From Panacagrimonas perspica (GTDB lineage Bacteria > Pseudomonadota > Gammaproteobacteria > Nevskiales > Nevskiaceae), in contig NZ_SOBT01000008.1 of the NCBI RefSeq assembly GCF_004364935.1, positions 2,049,534 through 2,113,533 on the forward strand: 64,000 bases of DNA. Reading direction: 5' to 3'. This document shows positions 9,217-19,428 of the stretch, piece after piece (position 1 is the first letter of the stretch; every line of letters begins with the position of its first letter). The notes beneath the pieces were generated by a model. The model was not told where the DNA came from. It worked only from the letters and a program-made list of their open reading frames with translations, and made no database searches. Both the position numbers and the translations under genes were made by a program.

Positions 9217-10465
9217 GGGCGAGCCCTTCCGCCACCGTCAGAAACGAACCTGTCACCAGCACCTGATCCTCCGCTCCCGCTGCATCGAACGCCGCACGCA
9301 TCGCGCCGGCCACATCCGCGAACCCGCTGGCTTCGACACCGGTCGATCGCACTCGTGCGACGAGGCCTTCGGCGGCCAATCCTCGCGGGGGCGGCAGAGC
9401 AGCGCAATACACGTACTGAACATGCGGCGCGAGTACGCGGCAGAACGCTTCGACCGGCTTGTCCGCGAGCATGCCGAGCACGAGGTGCACGCGACGTCCC
9501 GGAAGCTCCGACTGGAGATGTTCGGCCAGCACCTGTGCCGCCTCGACGTTGTGCGCCACGTCGAAGACGCAGCGGCCGTGACGCTCGAAGCGACCGCGCA
9601 GCGACAGCTTCGGCAACGCGGCGCGGATCGCGGATTCGGAGACCGGCACCCTGCCCTGCAAGGCCGTGATCGCCGCGATCACGCCCGATGCATTGCGTAG
9701 CTGCGCATCGCCCCCGATGCCCGGAAACGGCAGCTCCCGCAGCGACGTGCGCCCGCGCGTCCAGTTCCAGCCATTGGTGCCACGCGTGTAGGAGAACGAT
9801 TCGCCGAGGGTCTCGAAGCGCGCGCCGATGGCCTTCGCATGCGCGCGGATCGACAGCGGGACATCGGTCTCGGCACAGATCGCCGGGCGGTCACGGCGAT
9901 ACACGTGCGCCTTTTCGAGCCCGATGCTCTCGCGATCCGGTCCCAGCCAGTCGAGGTGATCCAGGCCGATGCTGGTCACCAGGCTCGCATCCGCGTCGAC
10001 CAGATTCACGGCGTCGAGCCGTCCGCCCAAGCCGACTTCGAGCACCTGCACCTGCACGGCGCGCTCGCGGAACAGCCATAGCGCGGCGAGCGTGCCGTAT
10101 TCGAAATAGGTCAGCGCGATCTCGCCGCGCACCGCCTCGATCGCGGCAAACGCGCGCACGAGGTCGGCGTCGCTGGCGGCAACGCCGCTCAGTGAAACGC
10201 GTTCGTTGTAGCGCAGCAGGTGCGGCGAGGTGTAGAGGCCGCTGCGGTATCCGGCCTCGCGAAAGATCAGGTCCGCGAGCGTGGCGCTGGAACCCTTGCC
10301 GTTGGTGCCGGCGACGATCAGCGTCGGGATGCTCGCGTCCGGAAGATCCAGTCGGCTCGCCACCTTGCCGACACGATCCAGCCCCAGCTCGATGTTCCGG
10401 GGATGCAGCCGTTCCTGGTAGTCCAGCCATTCCGCCAGCGAGGAAGCGGCGGATGGCACGCGCAT
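9209..10465 (-). CDS. folC: Bifunctional dihydrofolate synthase / folylpolyglutamate synthase
   Basis: A 418-residue Mur-ligase-family enzyme that adds glutamate to dihydropteroate and to folates. The P-loop is AGTNGKGSS (near residue 50). Also present are YTSPHLLRYNERVSL, the SIGLDHLDWLG block with the conserved HxxxLG histidine, and the C-terminal Mur-ligase domain with FDVAHNVEAA. The start ATG 10465 lies five bases after the accD stop. Upstream in-frame sequence is only the mirror of accD. The accD-folC-SPOR order is classical for gammaproteobacteria. Confidence 0.95.
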   Translation of the reverse strand: MRVPSAASSLAEWLDYQERLHPRNIELGLDRVGKVASRLDLPDASIPTLIVAGTNGKGSSATLADLIFREAGYRSGLYTSPHLLRYNERVSLSGVAASDADLVRAFAAIEAVRGEIALTYFEYGTLAALWLFRERAVQVQVLEVGLGGRLDAVNLVDADASLVTSIGLDHLDWLGPDRESIGLEKAHVYRRDRPAICAETDVPLSIRAHAKAIGARFETLGESFSYTRGTNGWNWTRGRTSLRELPFPGIGGDAQLRNASGVIAAITALQGRVPVSESAIRAALPKLSLRGRFERHGRCVFDVAHNVEAAQVLAEHLQSELPGRRVHLVLGMLADKPVEAFCRVLAPHVQYVYCAALPPPRGLAAEGLVARVRSTGVEASGFADVAGAMRAAFDAAGAEDQVLVTGSFLTVAEGLAHG

Positions 10466-10470
10466 TACGC

Positions 10471-11337
10471 TCAAGCCTCCGCGGGGGCCCAGTGCGTGAG
10501 CATGGCGAGCATGCGATGGATCTTTTCGCGCAGCTCGCGGCGGTCCGTGATCATGTCGATGGCGCCGTGCTCGAGCAGGAATTCCGAACGCTGGAATCCT
10601 TCCGGCAGCTTCTGGCGCACCGTCTGCTCGATGACGCGCGGACCGGCGAAACCGACCAGCGCACGAGGCTCGGCGATGTGGATGTCGCCCAGCATCGCCA
10701 GGCTCGCCGATACGCCGCCCATTGTCGGGTGCGTGATCACCGAGATGAACGGCAGCCCGCGCTCGCTGAGCTTGGCCAGCGCCGCGGAGGTCTTGGCCAT
10801 CTGCATCAGCGAGAACAGCGATTCCTGCATGCGCGCGCCGCCCGACGAGGAGAAGCACACCAGCGGCACGCCGAATTCGAGGCAGGCGTTGGCGCCGCGC
10901 ACGAATTTTTCGCCGACGACGCTGCCCATCGATCCGCCCATGAAGCCGAACTCGAAGGCGCAGACCACCAGCGGCAGTCCGATGAGCTGGCCGCGCATGA
11001 CGACCAGCGCATCCTTCTCGTCGGTCTCGGCCTGCGCTTCCTTGATGCGCTCGGTGTACTTGCGTGAATCCTTGAACTTCAACGGATCCATCGGCGTGAC
11101 GTCGGCGCCGATCTCGTGCCGCGATTCCGGGTCGAGGAAGTGGTTCAGGCGCGCCCGGGCCGTGATCGGATGGTGCGCCCCGCACTTCGGACAGACTTCC
11201 AGCGTGCGTTCCAGCTCGGCTCGATAGAGCACCGATTGGCAGCTGTCGCACTTGGTCCAGAGACCCTCGGGCACATTGCGCTTGCGTACGCCCTTGGTCA
11301 GCAACTGCGACCCTGAAATCTTGTCCAGCCAGCTCAT
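10471..11337 (-). CDS. accD: Acetyl-CoA carboxylase carboxyltransferase subunit beta
   Basis: A 288-residue beta subunit of the carboxyltransferase that makes malonyl-CoA for fatty acid synthesis, working with AccA (not in the window). The N-terminal zinc ribbon uses CDSC (about residues 30-33) and CPKC (about 49-52). The crotonase-fold core has [27 protein letters not shown] and [11 protein letters not shown], the glycine-rich acetyl-CoA and oxyanion segments. Length is near the E. coli protein (304). It lies 73 bases downstream of trpA and 5 bases before folC. Confidence 0.97.
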   Translation of the reverse strand: MSWLDKISGSQLLTKGVRKRNVPEGLWTKCDSCQSVLYRAELERTLEVCPKCGAHHPITARARLNHFLDPESRHEIGADVTPMDPLKFKDSRKYTERIKEAQAETDEKDALVVMRGQLIGLPLVVCAFEFGFMGGSMGSVVGEKFVRGANACLEFGVPLVCFSSSGGARMQESLFSLMQMAKTSAALAKLSERGLPFISVITHPTMGGVSASLAMLGDIHIAEPRALVGFAGPRVIEQTVRQKLPEGFQRSEFLLEHGAIDMITDRRELREKIHRMLAMLTHWAPAEA

Positions 11338-11410
11338 GCGAAGTCCTGATCCAAAGCGGGAAATGCGGGGTGCAGCAATACGGAACGCCGGGTCCCCGGT
11401 ATCGCCGCGA

Positions 11411-12217
11411 TCATAAGCGATCCATCGCCATGCGCATCGGGGCGAGCTTGGCCTTGAGCAGCTCCGGCAGGCGCTCGGGATGGGCCTGGTTGCGCTCGAT
11501 TTCAGAGACCAGCGCGCTGCCGACGATCACGCCGTCCGACACCGCGGAGACCGCCGACGCCGAGGCCGCATCGCGGATACCGAACCCCACGACGACCGGG
11601 ATGCCGGTGATGCCCCGGATCTCGGCGACCTTGGCCGCGACGCTGTCGACGTCCAGGTTCGCAGCGCCGGTGACGCCCTTCAGCGACACGTAGTACAGAT
11701 AACCACTGGCGAGCTTCGCGGCGGCTTCGATGCGCGCGGCAGGGCTCGTCGGCGCGATCAGGAAGATGCAGTCGAGGCCGGCCTTGGCCAGCGTCGGCGA
11801 GAATTCCGGCGCCTCTTCCACGGCGAGGTCCACGACCAGCACGCCGTCGACACCAGCCGCGTGCGCGGTCTTGGCGAAATTCTCCAGCCCCATCGCCTCG
11901 ATCGGGTTCAGGTATCCCATCAGCACGACCGGCGTCTTCGTGTCGCGCTGGCGGAACTCGGCGACCATCGCGATGCACTGGCGCAGCGACGTGTGGTGCA
12001 CCAGCGCGCGTTCGCAGGCGAGCTGGATCACCGGGCCGTCGGCCATCGGGTCCGAGAACGGCACGCCGAGTTCGAGCACGTCGGCGCCCGCCTCGACCAG
12101 CGCGTGCATCAGCCCGACCGTGTGCTTCGGGTGCGGATCGCCCGCCGTGATGAACGGGATCAGGGCCTTGCGGCCCTTGGACTTGAGTGCTTCGAGGACG
12201 CCCGAGATTCTGCTCAT
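11411..12217 (-). CDS. trpA: Tryptophan synthase alpha subunit
   Basis: A 268-residue TIM-barrel subunit that cleaves indole-3-glycerol phosphate to indole for TrpB. The two catalytic acids appear at the canonical positions: Glu49 in [10 protein letters not shown] and Asp60 in MADGP. The phosphate-binding loops (VSLKGVTGA and VVVGFGIRD) are intact. It is separated from trpB by a RibD/DHFR-like gene (12282-12800), an atypical interruption of the usual trpBA pair. accD follows. Confidence 0.97.
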   Translation of the reverse strand: MSRISGVLEALKSKGRKALIPFITAGDPHPKHTVGLMHALVEAGADVLELGVPFSDPMADGPVIQLACERALVHHTSLRQCIAMVAEFRQRDTKTPVVLMGYLNPIEAMGLENFAKTAHAAGVDGVLVVDLAVEEAPEFSPTLAKAGLDCIFLIAPTSPAARIEAAAKLASGYLYYVSLKGVTGAANLDVDSVAAKVAEIRGITGIPVVVGFGIRDAASASAVSAVSDGVIVGSALVSEIERNQAHPERLPELLKAKLAPMRMAMDRL

Positions 12218-12281
12218 GTGTTCCGTATCCGGACGACCGACGCGCGATGCGGCAGGCGGCGCCCGGGATTTCCCTTTTGGT

Positions 12282-12800
12282 TCAGACCTGGTTGAGGACC
12301 TGGTAATGCAGCATCACCAGCCCGGTGCTGTAGGTGCGCGAATTCAGCAGCTTCATGCGCAGATCACGCAGCAGGCCACGGAACAGCGGAACGCCGCCGC
12401 CCAGCGCCAGCGGGTGCACGGCGATCATGCATTCGTCGATCAGTCCTTCCTGCGCGAACTGCCCGCAGACCTCGGCGCCGCCGAAAAGCCACGCGTGCTT
12501 CATGCCGTCCTCGACCATGCGCAGGCGCAGGTCGGCGACGTCGCCCGAGAACGGAAACACGTTTTCGCCATCCGCGCGCATGCCGCGTCGCGACAGCACG
12601 TAGTAACGCTTGGCCGGGTCGAGATGCTCGCCCATCTTGCGCGTCAGCTCATAGGAGTGACGACCCATGATCACGGAGTCCACCGACGCGAAGAACGCGC
12701 CCTGACCGTAGTCCTGATCGGTGAAGCACCAGTCGAAGCCGCCGTCCGGACGGGCGATGTAGCCGTCGAGGCTGGTGGCGAGTTGGAGCGTGACTTTCAT
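12282..12800 (-). CDS. Dihydrofolate reductase-fold protein (RibD C-terminal type)
   Basis: A 172-residue protein of the RibD_C/DHFR superfamily. It begins with [13 protein letters not shown], typical of the family's substrate strand, followed by the [10 protein letters not shown] nucleotide-site segment and the glycine-rich [12 protein letters not shown] loop, and ends in a beta-rich [12 protein letters not shown]. Such proteins are NADPH-dependent reductases of unproven substrate; neither FolA nor RibD activity can be claimed. It lies between trpB (46 bases upstream) and trpA (64 bases downstream) on the same strand, so it is probably co-transcribed with trp genes. No link to tryptophan synthesis is known to me. 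Confidence 0.8.
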   Translation of the reverse strand: MKVTLQLATSLDGYIARPDGGFDWCFTDQDYGQGAFFASVDSVIMGRHSYELTRKMGEHLDPAKRYYVLSRRGMRADGENVFPFSGDVADLRLRMVEDGMKHAWLFGGAEVCGQFAQEGLIDECMIAVHPLALGGGVPLFRGLLRDLRMKLLNSRTYSTGLVMLHYQVLNQV

Positions 12801-12846
12801 TTTCGATTCTTCGATTCCGCTGCGGCCGCGAGTGCCGGGACGCCCG

Positions 12847-14058
12847 TCACGTCAGACTGATGCCTTCGCGCTTGGCGATCGTGAAGATGTCCTTGTCGCC
12901 GCGCCCTGAAAGGTTCACGACGATGTGGCGGTCCGCGGCCATGCCGGGTGCCACCTTCTTCGCATAGGCCAGCGCGTGCGAGGACTCGAGCGCCGGCAGG
13001 ATGCCTTCGGCGTGCGCGAGTTCGTGGAAGGCGGCGAGCGCCTCGTCGTCGGTGACTGCGGTGTATTCGACGCGACCCGCGTCCTTGAGCCACGCATGCT
13101 CGGGACCGACGCCCGGATAGTCCAGGCCTGCCGACACCGAGTGCGTGCCGATGATCTGGCCGTCGTCGTCCGCCATCACGTAGGTGCGGTTGCCGTGCAG
13201 CACGCCGGGCTTGCCGGCGCTCAGCGGCGCGGCGTGGCGACCGGTCTCGATGCCGTCGCCGCCGGCTTCGACGCCGACCATGCGCACTTCCGGGAACGGC
13301 AGCATCGGGTGGAACAGTCCGATGGCGTTGGAGCCGCCGCCGACACAGGCCGTCAGCAGGTCCGGCAGCCGGCCCATCTGCTCCTTGGACTGGCGAATGA
13401 CCTCGCGGCCGACGACGCTGTTGAAGTCGCGCACCAGCATCGGGTACGGATGCGGGCCGGCGACGGTGCCGATCACGTAGAACGTGTCGTCGACATTGGT
13501 CACCCAGTCGCGCATCGCCTCGTTGAGCGCGTCCTTGAGCGTCTTGGTGCCGCTGGTCACCGGCACCACTTCGGCGCCGAGCAGCTTCATCCGAAAGACG
13601 TTCGGCGACTGCCGCTCGACGTCCTCGATGCCCATGTAGACCACGCACTTCAGGCCCAGCCGAGCCGCGATCGTCGCGCTCGCGACGCCGTGCTGGCCGG
13701 CGCCGGTCTCCGCGATGATCCGTGTCTTGCCCAGGTGCTTGGCGAGCAGCGCCTGCCCGACCGTGTTGTTGATCTTGTGCGCGCCGGTGTGGTTCAGGTC
13801 CTCGCGCTTGAGCCAGACCTGCGCGCCACCCCAGGCCTTGGTCAGGCGCTTGGCGTGATACAGCGGCGACGGACGTCCGACGTAGTGCTTGAGGTCGTCG
13901 TCGAGTTCGGCCAGAAACGCGGGATCGTTCTTGAGCCGCGCGTAGGCTTCCTCGAGCCGGCGCAGCGGCTCCATCAGCGTCTCGGAAACGAACCGACCGC
14001 CGTACGGACCGAAATGGCCGCGATCGTCAGGGAATGCAGAGTAGTCAGGGGTTTTCAT
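12847..14058 (-). CDS. trpB: Tryptophan synthase beta subunit
   Basis: A 403-residue PLP enzyme condensing indole and serine to tryptophan. The PLP lysine is in [10 protein letters not shown], with the downstream [11 protein letters not shown] loop and the phosphate-binding [12 protein letters not shown]. The C-terminal HAWLKDAGR and LESSHALA blocks are typical. The start ATG 14058 overlaps the trpF stop (ATGA), which suggests translational coupling. Confidence 0.97.
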   Translation of the reverse strand: MKTPDYSAFPDDRGHFGPYGGRFVSETLMEPLRRLEEAYARLKNDPAFLAELDDDLKHYVGRPSPLYHAKRLTKAWGGAQVWLKREDLNHTGAHKINNTVGQALLAKHLGKTRIIAETGAGQHGVASATIAARLGLKCVVYMGIEDVERQSPNVFRMKLLGAEVVPVTSGTKTLKDALNEAMRDWVTNVDDTFYVIGTVAGPHPYPMLVRDFNSVVGREVIRQSKEQMGRLPDLLTACVGGGSNAIGLFHPMLPFPEVRMVGVEAGGDGIETGRHAAPLSAGKPGVLHGNRTYVMADDDGQIIGTHSVSAGLDYPGVGPEHAWLKDAGRVEYTAVTDDEALAAFHELAHAEGILPALESSHALAYAKKVAPGMAADRHIVVNLSGRGDKDIFTIAKREGISLT

Positions 14059-14744
14059 CGTTGCATCTCGGCATCCGCCAGCCTCACGGCCTCGACGAAC
14101 GCCTTCATCTTCTCGAAATTCTTGTAGCCGGGGGATGTCTCGATGCCGCTGGACACGTCCACCGCGTAGGGGACCACCATTCTAACCGCCTCGCCCACGT
14201 TGGCCGCCGTCAGCCCGCCCGCGAGAAGGAACGGCTTGCCGGAATCCTGTGGAATCCGGCTCCAGTCGAAGGTCTGGCCGGTGCCGCCCAGGCCGCCTTC
14301 GGCATGACTGTCGAGGATCAGGGCCGCCGCCTCGGGGTGGAGCCGCGCGGCCTGGCGCACGTCGTCGGCCGTGCGCATCGCCACGGCCTTGAAGTAGGGA
14401 CGGCCGAACGAGGCGCAGAACGAAGCGGACTCCTGGCCGTGGAACTGCACGAAATCGGGCATCACCATCTCGATGGTGGCGCGCGCACGCTTCTCGTCGG
14501 CATTGCTCAGCAACAGCACCGTGGCCATGAAGGCGGGCACGGAAGCGCGCAGATCGGCGGCCTGTGCGGCCGACAGTTCACGCTTGCTGCCGGGCACGCA
14601 CACCAGGCCGATGGCATCCGCCCCGAGCCGCGCCGCACCTTCGATGTCCTGACTGCGCGTGAACCCGCAGAACTTGATCCGCGTGCGCAGACGTTCGCCA
14701 CCCGGAACGGGGAAACGCGACTCCTGGCGGATGGGGGGGCTCAC
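14055..14744 (-). CDS. trpF: Phosphoribosylanthranilate isomerase
   Basis: A TIM-barrel isomerase of the tryptophan pathway, about 205-229 residues depending on start. The catalytic cysteine is in RIKFCGFTR and the catalytic aspartate in [16 protein letters not shown] and [10 protein letters not shown] carry substrate and phosphate contacts. The start is uncertain. GTG 14744 lies just after the truA stop, in the arrangement TGATTCCCGTG, but gives about 20 residues before the conserved TRIKFCG. No ATG is available close to that motif. The 3' end overlaps trpB. Confidence 0.93.
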   Translation of the reverse strand: MSPPIRQESRFPVPGGERLRTRIKFCGFTRSQDIEGAARLGADAIGLVCVPGSKRELSAAQAADLRASVPAFMATVLLLSNADEKRARATIEMVMPDFVQFHGQESASFCASFGRPYFKAVAMRTADDVRQAARLHPEAAALILDSHAEGGLGGTGQTFDWSRIPQDSGKPFLLAGGLTAANVGEAVRMVVPYAVDVSSGIETSPGYKNFEKMKAFVEAVRLADAEMQR

Positions 14745-14749
14745 GGGAA

Positions 14750-15529
14750 TCAGGGCAACCAGAAGTCGGGGGCAACAGGGACCGCGAATTCTGAGGGATA
14801 TTCGACATCCACGAAATAAAGGCCGGCGGCCGGAGCGTTCATGCCCGCGTGTGTGCGCTGCCGGGAAGCCAGCACCTCGCCGATCCAGGTCTCGGGACGC
14901 TTGCCGCTGCCGACGTCGCAGAGGCTGCCGACGATGTTGCGCACCATGTGATGCAGGAAGGCGTTGGCGCGCACGTCGACGACCACGAAAAGCCCCTGGC
15001 GGCGCACGCGGATCGAGTGGACGTTGCGCATCGGCGTGCGCGACTGGCACTCCGCATCGCGGAACGCACTGAAATCCAGCTCGCCGATCAGCACCTGCGC
15101 GGCGCGGTGCATCGCCTCGGCGTCGAGCTGCCAGGCCACCCAGGCGGCACGTCCTTCCAGCAGCGCGGAGCGAAAGCGCGCGTTGTGGATCACGTAGCGA
15201 TAGGCGCGGGCCCGCGCCGAGAAGCGTGCATGGAAGTCGTCCCGGATGGGTTGCACCCAGCGCAGGGCGACATGCTCGTGCAGATTGGTATTGACGCCCA
15301 GCAGCCACGCGTGCGGCGTGCGACGCGCGTCCGAATCGAAATGGACGACCTGATGGAAGCCATGGACGCCGGCATCCGTGCGTCCCGCCGCCACGGTCTG
15401 GACGAGATGGTCGGCGACGCGCGACAGCGCTTTTTCGAGCTCGGCCTGCACGGACGGCGCGTGAGGCTGCGCCTGCCAGCCCGAAAACGAACTGCCGAGG
15501 TATTCGACCCCGGCGGCCCAGCGGCTCAT
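14750..15529 (-). CDS. truA: tRNA pseudouridine(38-40) synthase TruA
   Basis: A 259-residue enzyme converting U38-U40 in the anticodon arm of tRNAs to pseudouridine. The catalytic aspartate is Asp52 in AAGRTDAGVHG. The family start GVEYLGSSFSGWQ and the DVRANAFLHHMVRNIVG block are clear. It lies 9 bases after fimV and directly before trpF, an order familiar from Xanthomonadales and pseudomonads. Confidence 0.97.
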   Translation of the reverse strand: MSRWAAGVEYLGSSFSGWQAQPHAPSVQAELEKALSRVADHLVQTVAAGRTDAGVHGFHQVVHFDSDARRTPHAWLLGVNTNLHEHVALRWVQPIRDDFHARFSARARAYRYVIHNARFRSALLEGRAAWVAWQLDAEAMHRAAQVLIGELDFSAFRDAECQSRTPMRNVHSIRVRRQGLFVVVDVRANAFLHHMVRNIVGSLCDVGSGKRPETWIGEVLASRQRTHAGMNAPAAGLYFVDVEYPSEFAVPVAPDFWLP

Positions 15530-15538
15530 CCGCGCCGG

Positions 15539-17899
15539 CTAGCCGAGCAGGCGCTCGCGGAGCTGCTCGGCCTCGCGCTTCTGCTCGTCGGTGCCGGTCT
15601 TGGTCACCTGCTCGAGAAGGCTTTGCGCCATCTCGGCATCGCCCATCTCCACATAGACCCGCGCCAGGTTCAGGCTGGTCGTCGCGTCGTCACCGGCGGA
15701 CTGCCCTTCTTCCATCGGATCGTCGATGACCATCGGCTCGAGTTCGTCGAGCCGCACGTCGAGTTCGCTCTTTCCCGGGCCGAGGACATCCGTGCCGCCG
15801 AGATCGAATTCCTTGAAATCGATCACTGCGTTCGCCGGCGGCGGCGTGCTCGTCTTCGGCTTGTCGACACCGCCGAGATCGAACTCGCCCAGATCGAATT
15901 CGAGCGACTGGCTCGCCTGGGCCGCCAGCTGATCGGTCTTGCTCGGCAGCTCGAGTTCTTCGAGGTTGAACTCGAGACCTTCGTCGACCTTCACCGGCAC
16001 GATCTGCGCGACGTCGTCGTCGAACGTCAGGTCCAGTACCGTATCGGTGTTCGAGCCCTCTGCGCCTGCGGCGAACAGGTCCGAAGCCGGTGCCAACTGA
16101 CGCCCCATGATCGAGAGCTTGCTCCACTCGTCGGAGCTGACGTCGCCCTTGAGCGTGCCGGCGATCTGCTCGAACTCGGTCGCCTTGCCGGCGGCGAAGT
16201 AGGTTTCGGCGAGCTTCACGCGCAGATCGGTGCGGCCCGGAGAACGCGCGGACGCCTGCTGCAGCAGCAGGGCGGCCTCGTCGTACAGACCGTAAGCCAG
16301 ATGGAAGTCGGCCTCGGAGAGCGGATCGTTGTCGCCGAGCTTGATCTCCTTGGTGTTGGCCTGGAACTGCGACGTCACCGCCAGTTCCGCCTCGTCCATC
16401 GGGCGGTCCGACATGATCGGCGGCGGGTACGCCGGGATCTTGCTGGTAGTGACCATCCGCGTACGGTCCTGGTCGTCATCAGCGGCGCCGGCCACGATGG
16501 GGGCGATGCGCGTGGCGTCGTCATCATCGATCTGGCGGCCGAGTTCTTCGAGCTCGTCACGCGCCGAGTTCCCGCTCTTGGCCTGGAACGAGCCGGTGGC
16601 CCCCATGCGGGGAGCCGGGATGCGGGTGGTCTCGCGAGCAGCCTTCTCGTAATCGCGCTGCGCCTTGCGCTCGCGGGCGGCACGCCAGACGACGACCGCG
16701 ATCAGCAGGACGATCAGCGCGATGAAGACGGGCAGCAGCCGGGTGAGCCAGTTCGCGATCGTGGCCTGCGAATCGACCGGCGGCTCGCCGGCAGCCGGCG
16801 TTTCAGCAGCCGGTACGACGTCCGTGGCCGTCGTGGTCGTCGGCGGCGTGGCGGGTGTCTGGCCGACGCCTTCCATGTCGACATCACCGGCAGCCTGATC
16901 GCCGGCAGGCGCTGAGGCGCCCGGTGCTTCCACGGTCTCGGTCGTCGCCGGAGGCGAAGCCGGAACGCTGGCCGCAGGGGGTGGCGTGGCCGGAGTGAGT
17001 TCTTCGTCGACGTCAGCCGGCGCGGCGGGCTTGGGCGTCTGTGCCGGCGGGAAGGCAGAAGAAGAGAGCGTCGAGGACGATGCCGGGCCGGACGGTGCTG
17101 CAGCGGCCTGCTGCGCGCTCAGTTCCAGCACACGCGCCCGGGCGGCCGCGTTGCTGAATTTCTGCATCGTGTCGGCATCCGGAACCTGCAATCTCGACCC
17201 CGACCGCAGGTACTCGATGTCGCCGCCCCGGAAGGCGTCCCGATTGGCCTCGTACAACGCGAGCATCGCCTGATCCAGACCCACGCCGGCCGGCTTCACG
17301 GCCTGCGCGATCATCCACAGCGTTTCACCGTCGCGAACCGGCCCGTACAGCCCATCGGCTCCAACCGAAGAGCTCCGCGGCGAAGCCGACGCTTCGGCGC
17401 TGCGCCGGGGCGTGCTGCCGCCCCGCGCCTCTTCGGGTGTCTGAAAAAAATCGGAATCCGATGCCGCGGACTGCGCCCGCCCCATCGGCGCTCCGGCCCC
17501 GGACGTGACCGCCGGATCGAGCAGCACCGTGTACTCGCGCAGCATGCGTGTGCCGCCCGTCTTGCGGACTTCGATCAACAGGGTCAGCAGAGGCTCGCGT
17601 GCGATCTCGCCGCTGCTCAGTTCGAGTCGCGGATTGGCGCCGTCGGTGATCGCTTCCACGCGGATCGAGGACAGGTATCCGGAACGGTCCAGACCGGCTC
17701 GTGCAAAATCCTGGTTTTCGGCCACCCGGGCACGGACATTGGCGGCTTCTTCGGGTGTCAGCGAGGTGAACGGGATGACCGCGGAGAAACGCTGGTTGAG
17801 CCCCGATTTGACCTTGATGTCGCCCAGCCCCATGGCGTGCGCTGGCGCCACGGCCGCCAACACACAAAGTGCCGCCGCGACTGACAGTCTTCGCAACAT
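15539..17899 (-). CDS. fimV: FimV/HubP-type polar landmark protein
   Basis: A 786-residue protein linked in relatives to type IV pilus function, twitching motility and cell-pole organisation. The signal peptide ends at AHA (about residue 22). The conserved FimV N-terminal domain follows (MGLGDIKVKSGLNQRF). A LysM-like peptidoglycan-binding segment lies near 180-245 (GPVRDGETLWMIA). A Pro/Ala/Thr-rich linker leads to one membrane helix at about 385-403. The cytoplasmic part is acidic, with many DLGEFDLGG-like phrases, and ends in a TPR-like FimV C-terminal module (TTSLNLARVYVEMGD, to residue 786). This is shorter than the roughly 900-residue Pseudomonas protein. It heads the truA-trp-accD run. 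Confidence 0.93.
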   Translation of the reverse strand: MLRRLSVAAALCVLAAVAPAHAMGLGDIKVKSGLNQRFSAVIPFTSLTPEEAANVRARVAENQDFARAGLDRSGYLSSIRVEAITDGANPRLELSSGEIAREPLLTLLIEVRKTGGTRMLREYTVLLDPAVTSGAGAPMGRAQSAASDSDFFQTPEEARGGSTPRRSAEASASPRSSSVGADGLYGPVRDGETLWMIAQAVKPAGVGLDQAMLALYEANRDAFRGGDIEYLRSGSRLQVPDADTMQKFSNAAARARVLELSAQQAAAAPSGPASSSTLSSSAFPPAQTPKPAAPADVDEELTPATPPPAASVPASPPATTETVEAPGASAPAGDQAAGDVDMEGVGQTPATPPTTTTATDVVPAAETPAAGEPPVDSQATIANWLTRLLPVFIALIVLLIAVVVWRAARERKAQRDYEKAARETTRIPAPRMGATGSFQAKSGNSARDELEELGRQIDDDDATRIAPIVAGAADDDQDRTRMVTTSKIPAYPPPIMSDRPMDEAELAVTSQFQANTKEIKLGDNDPLSEADFHLAYGLYDEAALLLQQASARSPGRTDLRVKLAETYFAAGKATEFEQIAGTLKGDVSSDEWSKLSIMGRQLAPASDLFAAGAEGSNTDTVLDLTFDDDVAQIVPVKVDEGLEFNLEELELPSKTDQLAAQASQSLEFDLGEFDLGGVDKPKTSTPPPANAVIDFKEFDLGGTDVLGPGKSELDVRLDELEPMVIDDPMEEGQSAGDDATTSLNLARVYVEMGDAEMAQSLLEQVTKTGTDEQKREAEQLRERLLG

Positions 17900-17970
17900 A
17901 TCGTCTCCCTCGACGCTCGCCCGGCGCCGCCCCTCGGTGCCTGAACTTACATGAGCTTGGGCGTGTAAGC

Positions 17971-17991
17971 CCTTTTATACAGGATAAAAGG
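17971..17991. promoter_or_regulatory. Perfect inverted repeat upstream of fimV
   Basis: CCTTTTAT (17971-17978) and ATAAAAGG (17984-17991) form a perfect 8-base inverted repeat around ACAGG. It lies 72 bases upstream of the fimV start on the minus strand and is AT-rich in a GC-rich setting. Read on the minus strand it includes TATAAA, so it may cover the fimV promoter or an operator. Function is inferred only. Confidence 0.4.
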
Positions 17992-18084
17992 AGACGTGCC
18001 CATCAAAGGCGGGAGCGGTCGCCCGCCGGCATGAGTCGAGCCGTTGGACGGTCAGGCTCCGAGGCCTCGCCGGGGACGACGGGC

Positions 18085-18113
18085 GGGCCGGAGGCGGTGT
18101 GAACCTCCGGCCC
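18085..18113 (-). terminator. GC-rich hairpin downstream of asd
   Basis: A perfect 10-base stem, GGGCCGGAGG (18085-18094) with CCTCCGGCCC (18104-18113), has a 9-base loop and starts 11 bases beyond the asd stop on the minus strand. No T-run follows, so it is either a weak terminator or an mRNA-stabilising 3' structure. Confidence 0.45.
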
Positions 18114-18123
18114 GGTACGACGA

Positions 18124-19236
18124 TCAGCGGGCGAGCAGGATGCGCAGCATGCGTCGCAGCGGCTCGGCGGCACCCCACAGGAGCTGGTCACCGCAGGTGA
18201 AGGCGCCCAGGTACTGCGGACCGAAGTTGAGCTTGCGCAGACGCCCGACCGGCACTTCGAGCCTGCCGGTGACGGCGGCCGGGGTCAGGTCCCGCATCGA
18301 CGCCTCGCGGGTGTTGGGGATCAGCCGCACCCAGTCGTTGGACCCGCGGATCATGGCTTCCAGGTCGGCCAGCGGCACGTCCTGGGTCAGCTTCACGGTA
18401 AGCGCCTGCGAATGGCAGCGCATGGCACCGACACGCACGCAGATGCCGTCGACCGGCACCGGGTTGCCTTCGCGACCCAGGATCTTGTTGGTCTCCGCCT
18501 GGCCCTTCCACTCTTCCTTGGACTGGCCGTTGTCGAGCTGCTTGTCGATGTACGGGATCAAGGACCCCGCCAGCGGCGCACCGAAGTGCTCGGTCGGGAA
18601 GCTTGCAGAACGCAGGGTCTCGGCGACCTTGGCGTCGATGTCGAGGATCGGGCTCTTCTCGTCCTTCAGCTGCTCGGCCACCGCTGCGTTCGCCACGCCC
18701 ATCTGCTTGAGCAGCTCGCGCATGTTCTGCGCCCCGGCGCCGGACGCGGCCTGGTAGGTCATCGCGCTCATCCACTCGACGAGGCCGGCACGGAACAGGC
18801 TGCCGAGCGCCATCAGCATCAGGCTCACGGTGCAGTTGCCGCCGATGTAGTCCTTCACGCCGGCGTGCAGCGCGCTGTCGATGACCTCGCGGTTGACCGG
18901 ATCCAGGATGATCACGGCGTCGCTCTTCATGCGCAGGGCCGAGGCCGCATCGATCCAGTAGCCCTTCCAGCCGGCGGCGCGCAGCTTGGGGTACACCTCG
19001 TTGGTGTAGTCGCCGCCCTGGCAGGAAATGATGGCCTCCATGCCCTTGAGCGCGTCGACGCTCATCGCATCCGACAGCGGTGCGATGTCCTTGCCCACGT
19101 CCGGCCCCTTCCCGCCCACGTTCGACGTGGTGAAGAAGTGCGGCTCGATCAGCGCGAAGTCCTTCTCTTCCTGCATGCGCTGCATCAGGACCGAGCCCAC
19201 CATGCCGCGCCAACCGACGAATCCGACTCTCATCAT
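18124..19236 (-). CDS. asd: Aspartate-semialdehyde dehydrogenase
   Basis: A 370-residue NADPH enzyme reducing aspartyl phosphate to the semialdehyde, the branch point for lysine, threonine, methionine and diaminopimelate. The nucleotide loop is [13 protein letters not shown] at the N-terminus. The active-site cysteine is Cys135 in GGNCTVSL, and the catalytic histidine is in [11 protein letters not shown]. Length and motifs match the E. coli-type Gram-negative Asd (367 residues). The protein starts Met-Met and either could be used. It follows leuB after a family B repeat, so it may share the leu transcript. Confidence 0.97.
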   Translation of the reverse strand: MMRVGFVGWRGMVGSVLMQRMQEEKDFALIEPHFFTTSNVGGKGPDVGKDIAPLSDAMSVDALKGMEAIISCQGGDYTNEVYPKLRAAGWKGYWIDAASALRMKSDAVIILDPVNREVIDSALHAGVKDYIGGNCTVSLMLMALGSLFRAGLVEWMSAMTYQAASGAGAQNMRELLKQMGVANAAVAEQLKDEKSPILDIDAKVAETLRSASFPTEHFGAPLAGSLIPYIDKQLDNGQSKEEWKGQAETNKILGREGNPVPVDGICVRVGAMRCHSQALTVKLTQDVPLADLEAMIRGSNDWVRLIPNTREASMRDLTPAAVTGRLEVPVGRLRKLNFGPQYLGAFTCGDQLLWGAAEPLRRMLRILLAR

Positions 19237-19278
19237 GTTTCTTTCTCTCAGACTGCTGATCGAACTTCTGAAAAATTA

Positions 19279-19420
19279 ACCGCAAAGGCGCAAAGGGAAA
19301 AGAAAGGGCGCAAAGGTTTTTGATCGGATGAAGTCGAGGGTCTGATCGAGAACACTCTCTAAGACCACCTTTGATTTTTCTTTCTTTGCGACCTTTCTTT
19401 TCCCTTTGCGCCTTTGCGGT
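19279..19420. repeat. Family B inverted repeat, copy 1 (leuB-asd gap)
   Basis: Two perfectly complementary 29-base arms occur at 19279-19307 and 19392-19420, beginning ACCGCAAAGGCGCAAAGGG. The core of about 84 bases contains further partial copies (CGCAAAGG and TTTGCGACC). The element fills most of the gap between leuB and asd, both on the minus strand. Related copies are at 20537-20685 and 32874-32966. It has no open reading frame of its own. A MITE-like or REP-like nature is inferred. Confidence 0.88.
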
Positions 19421-19428
19421 GAAAACCC

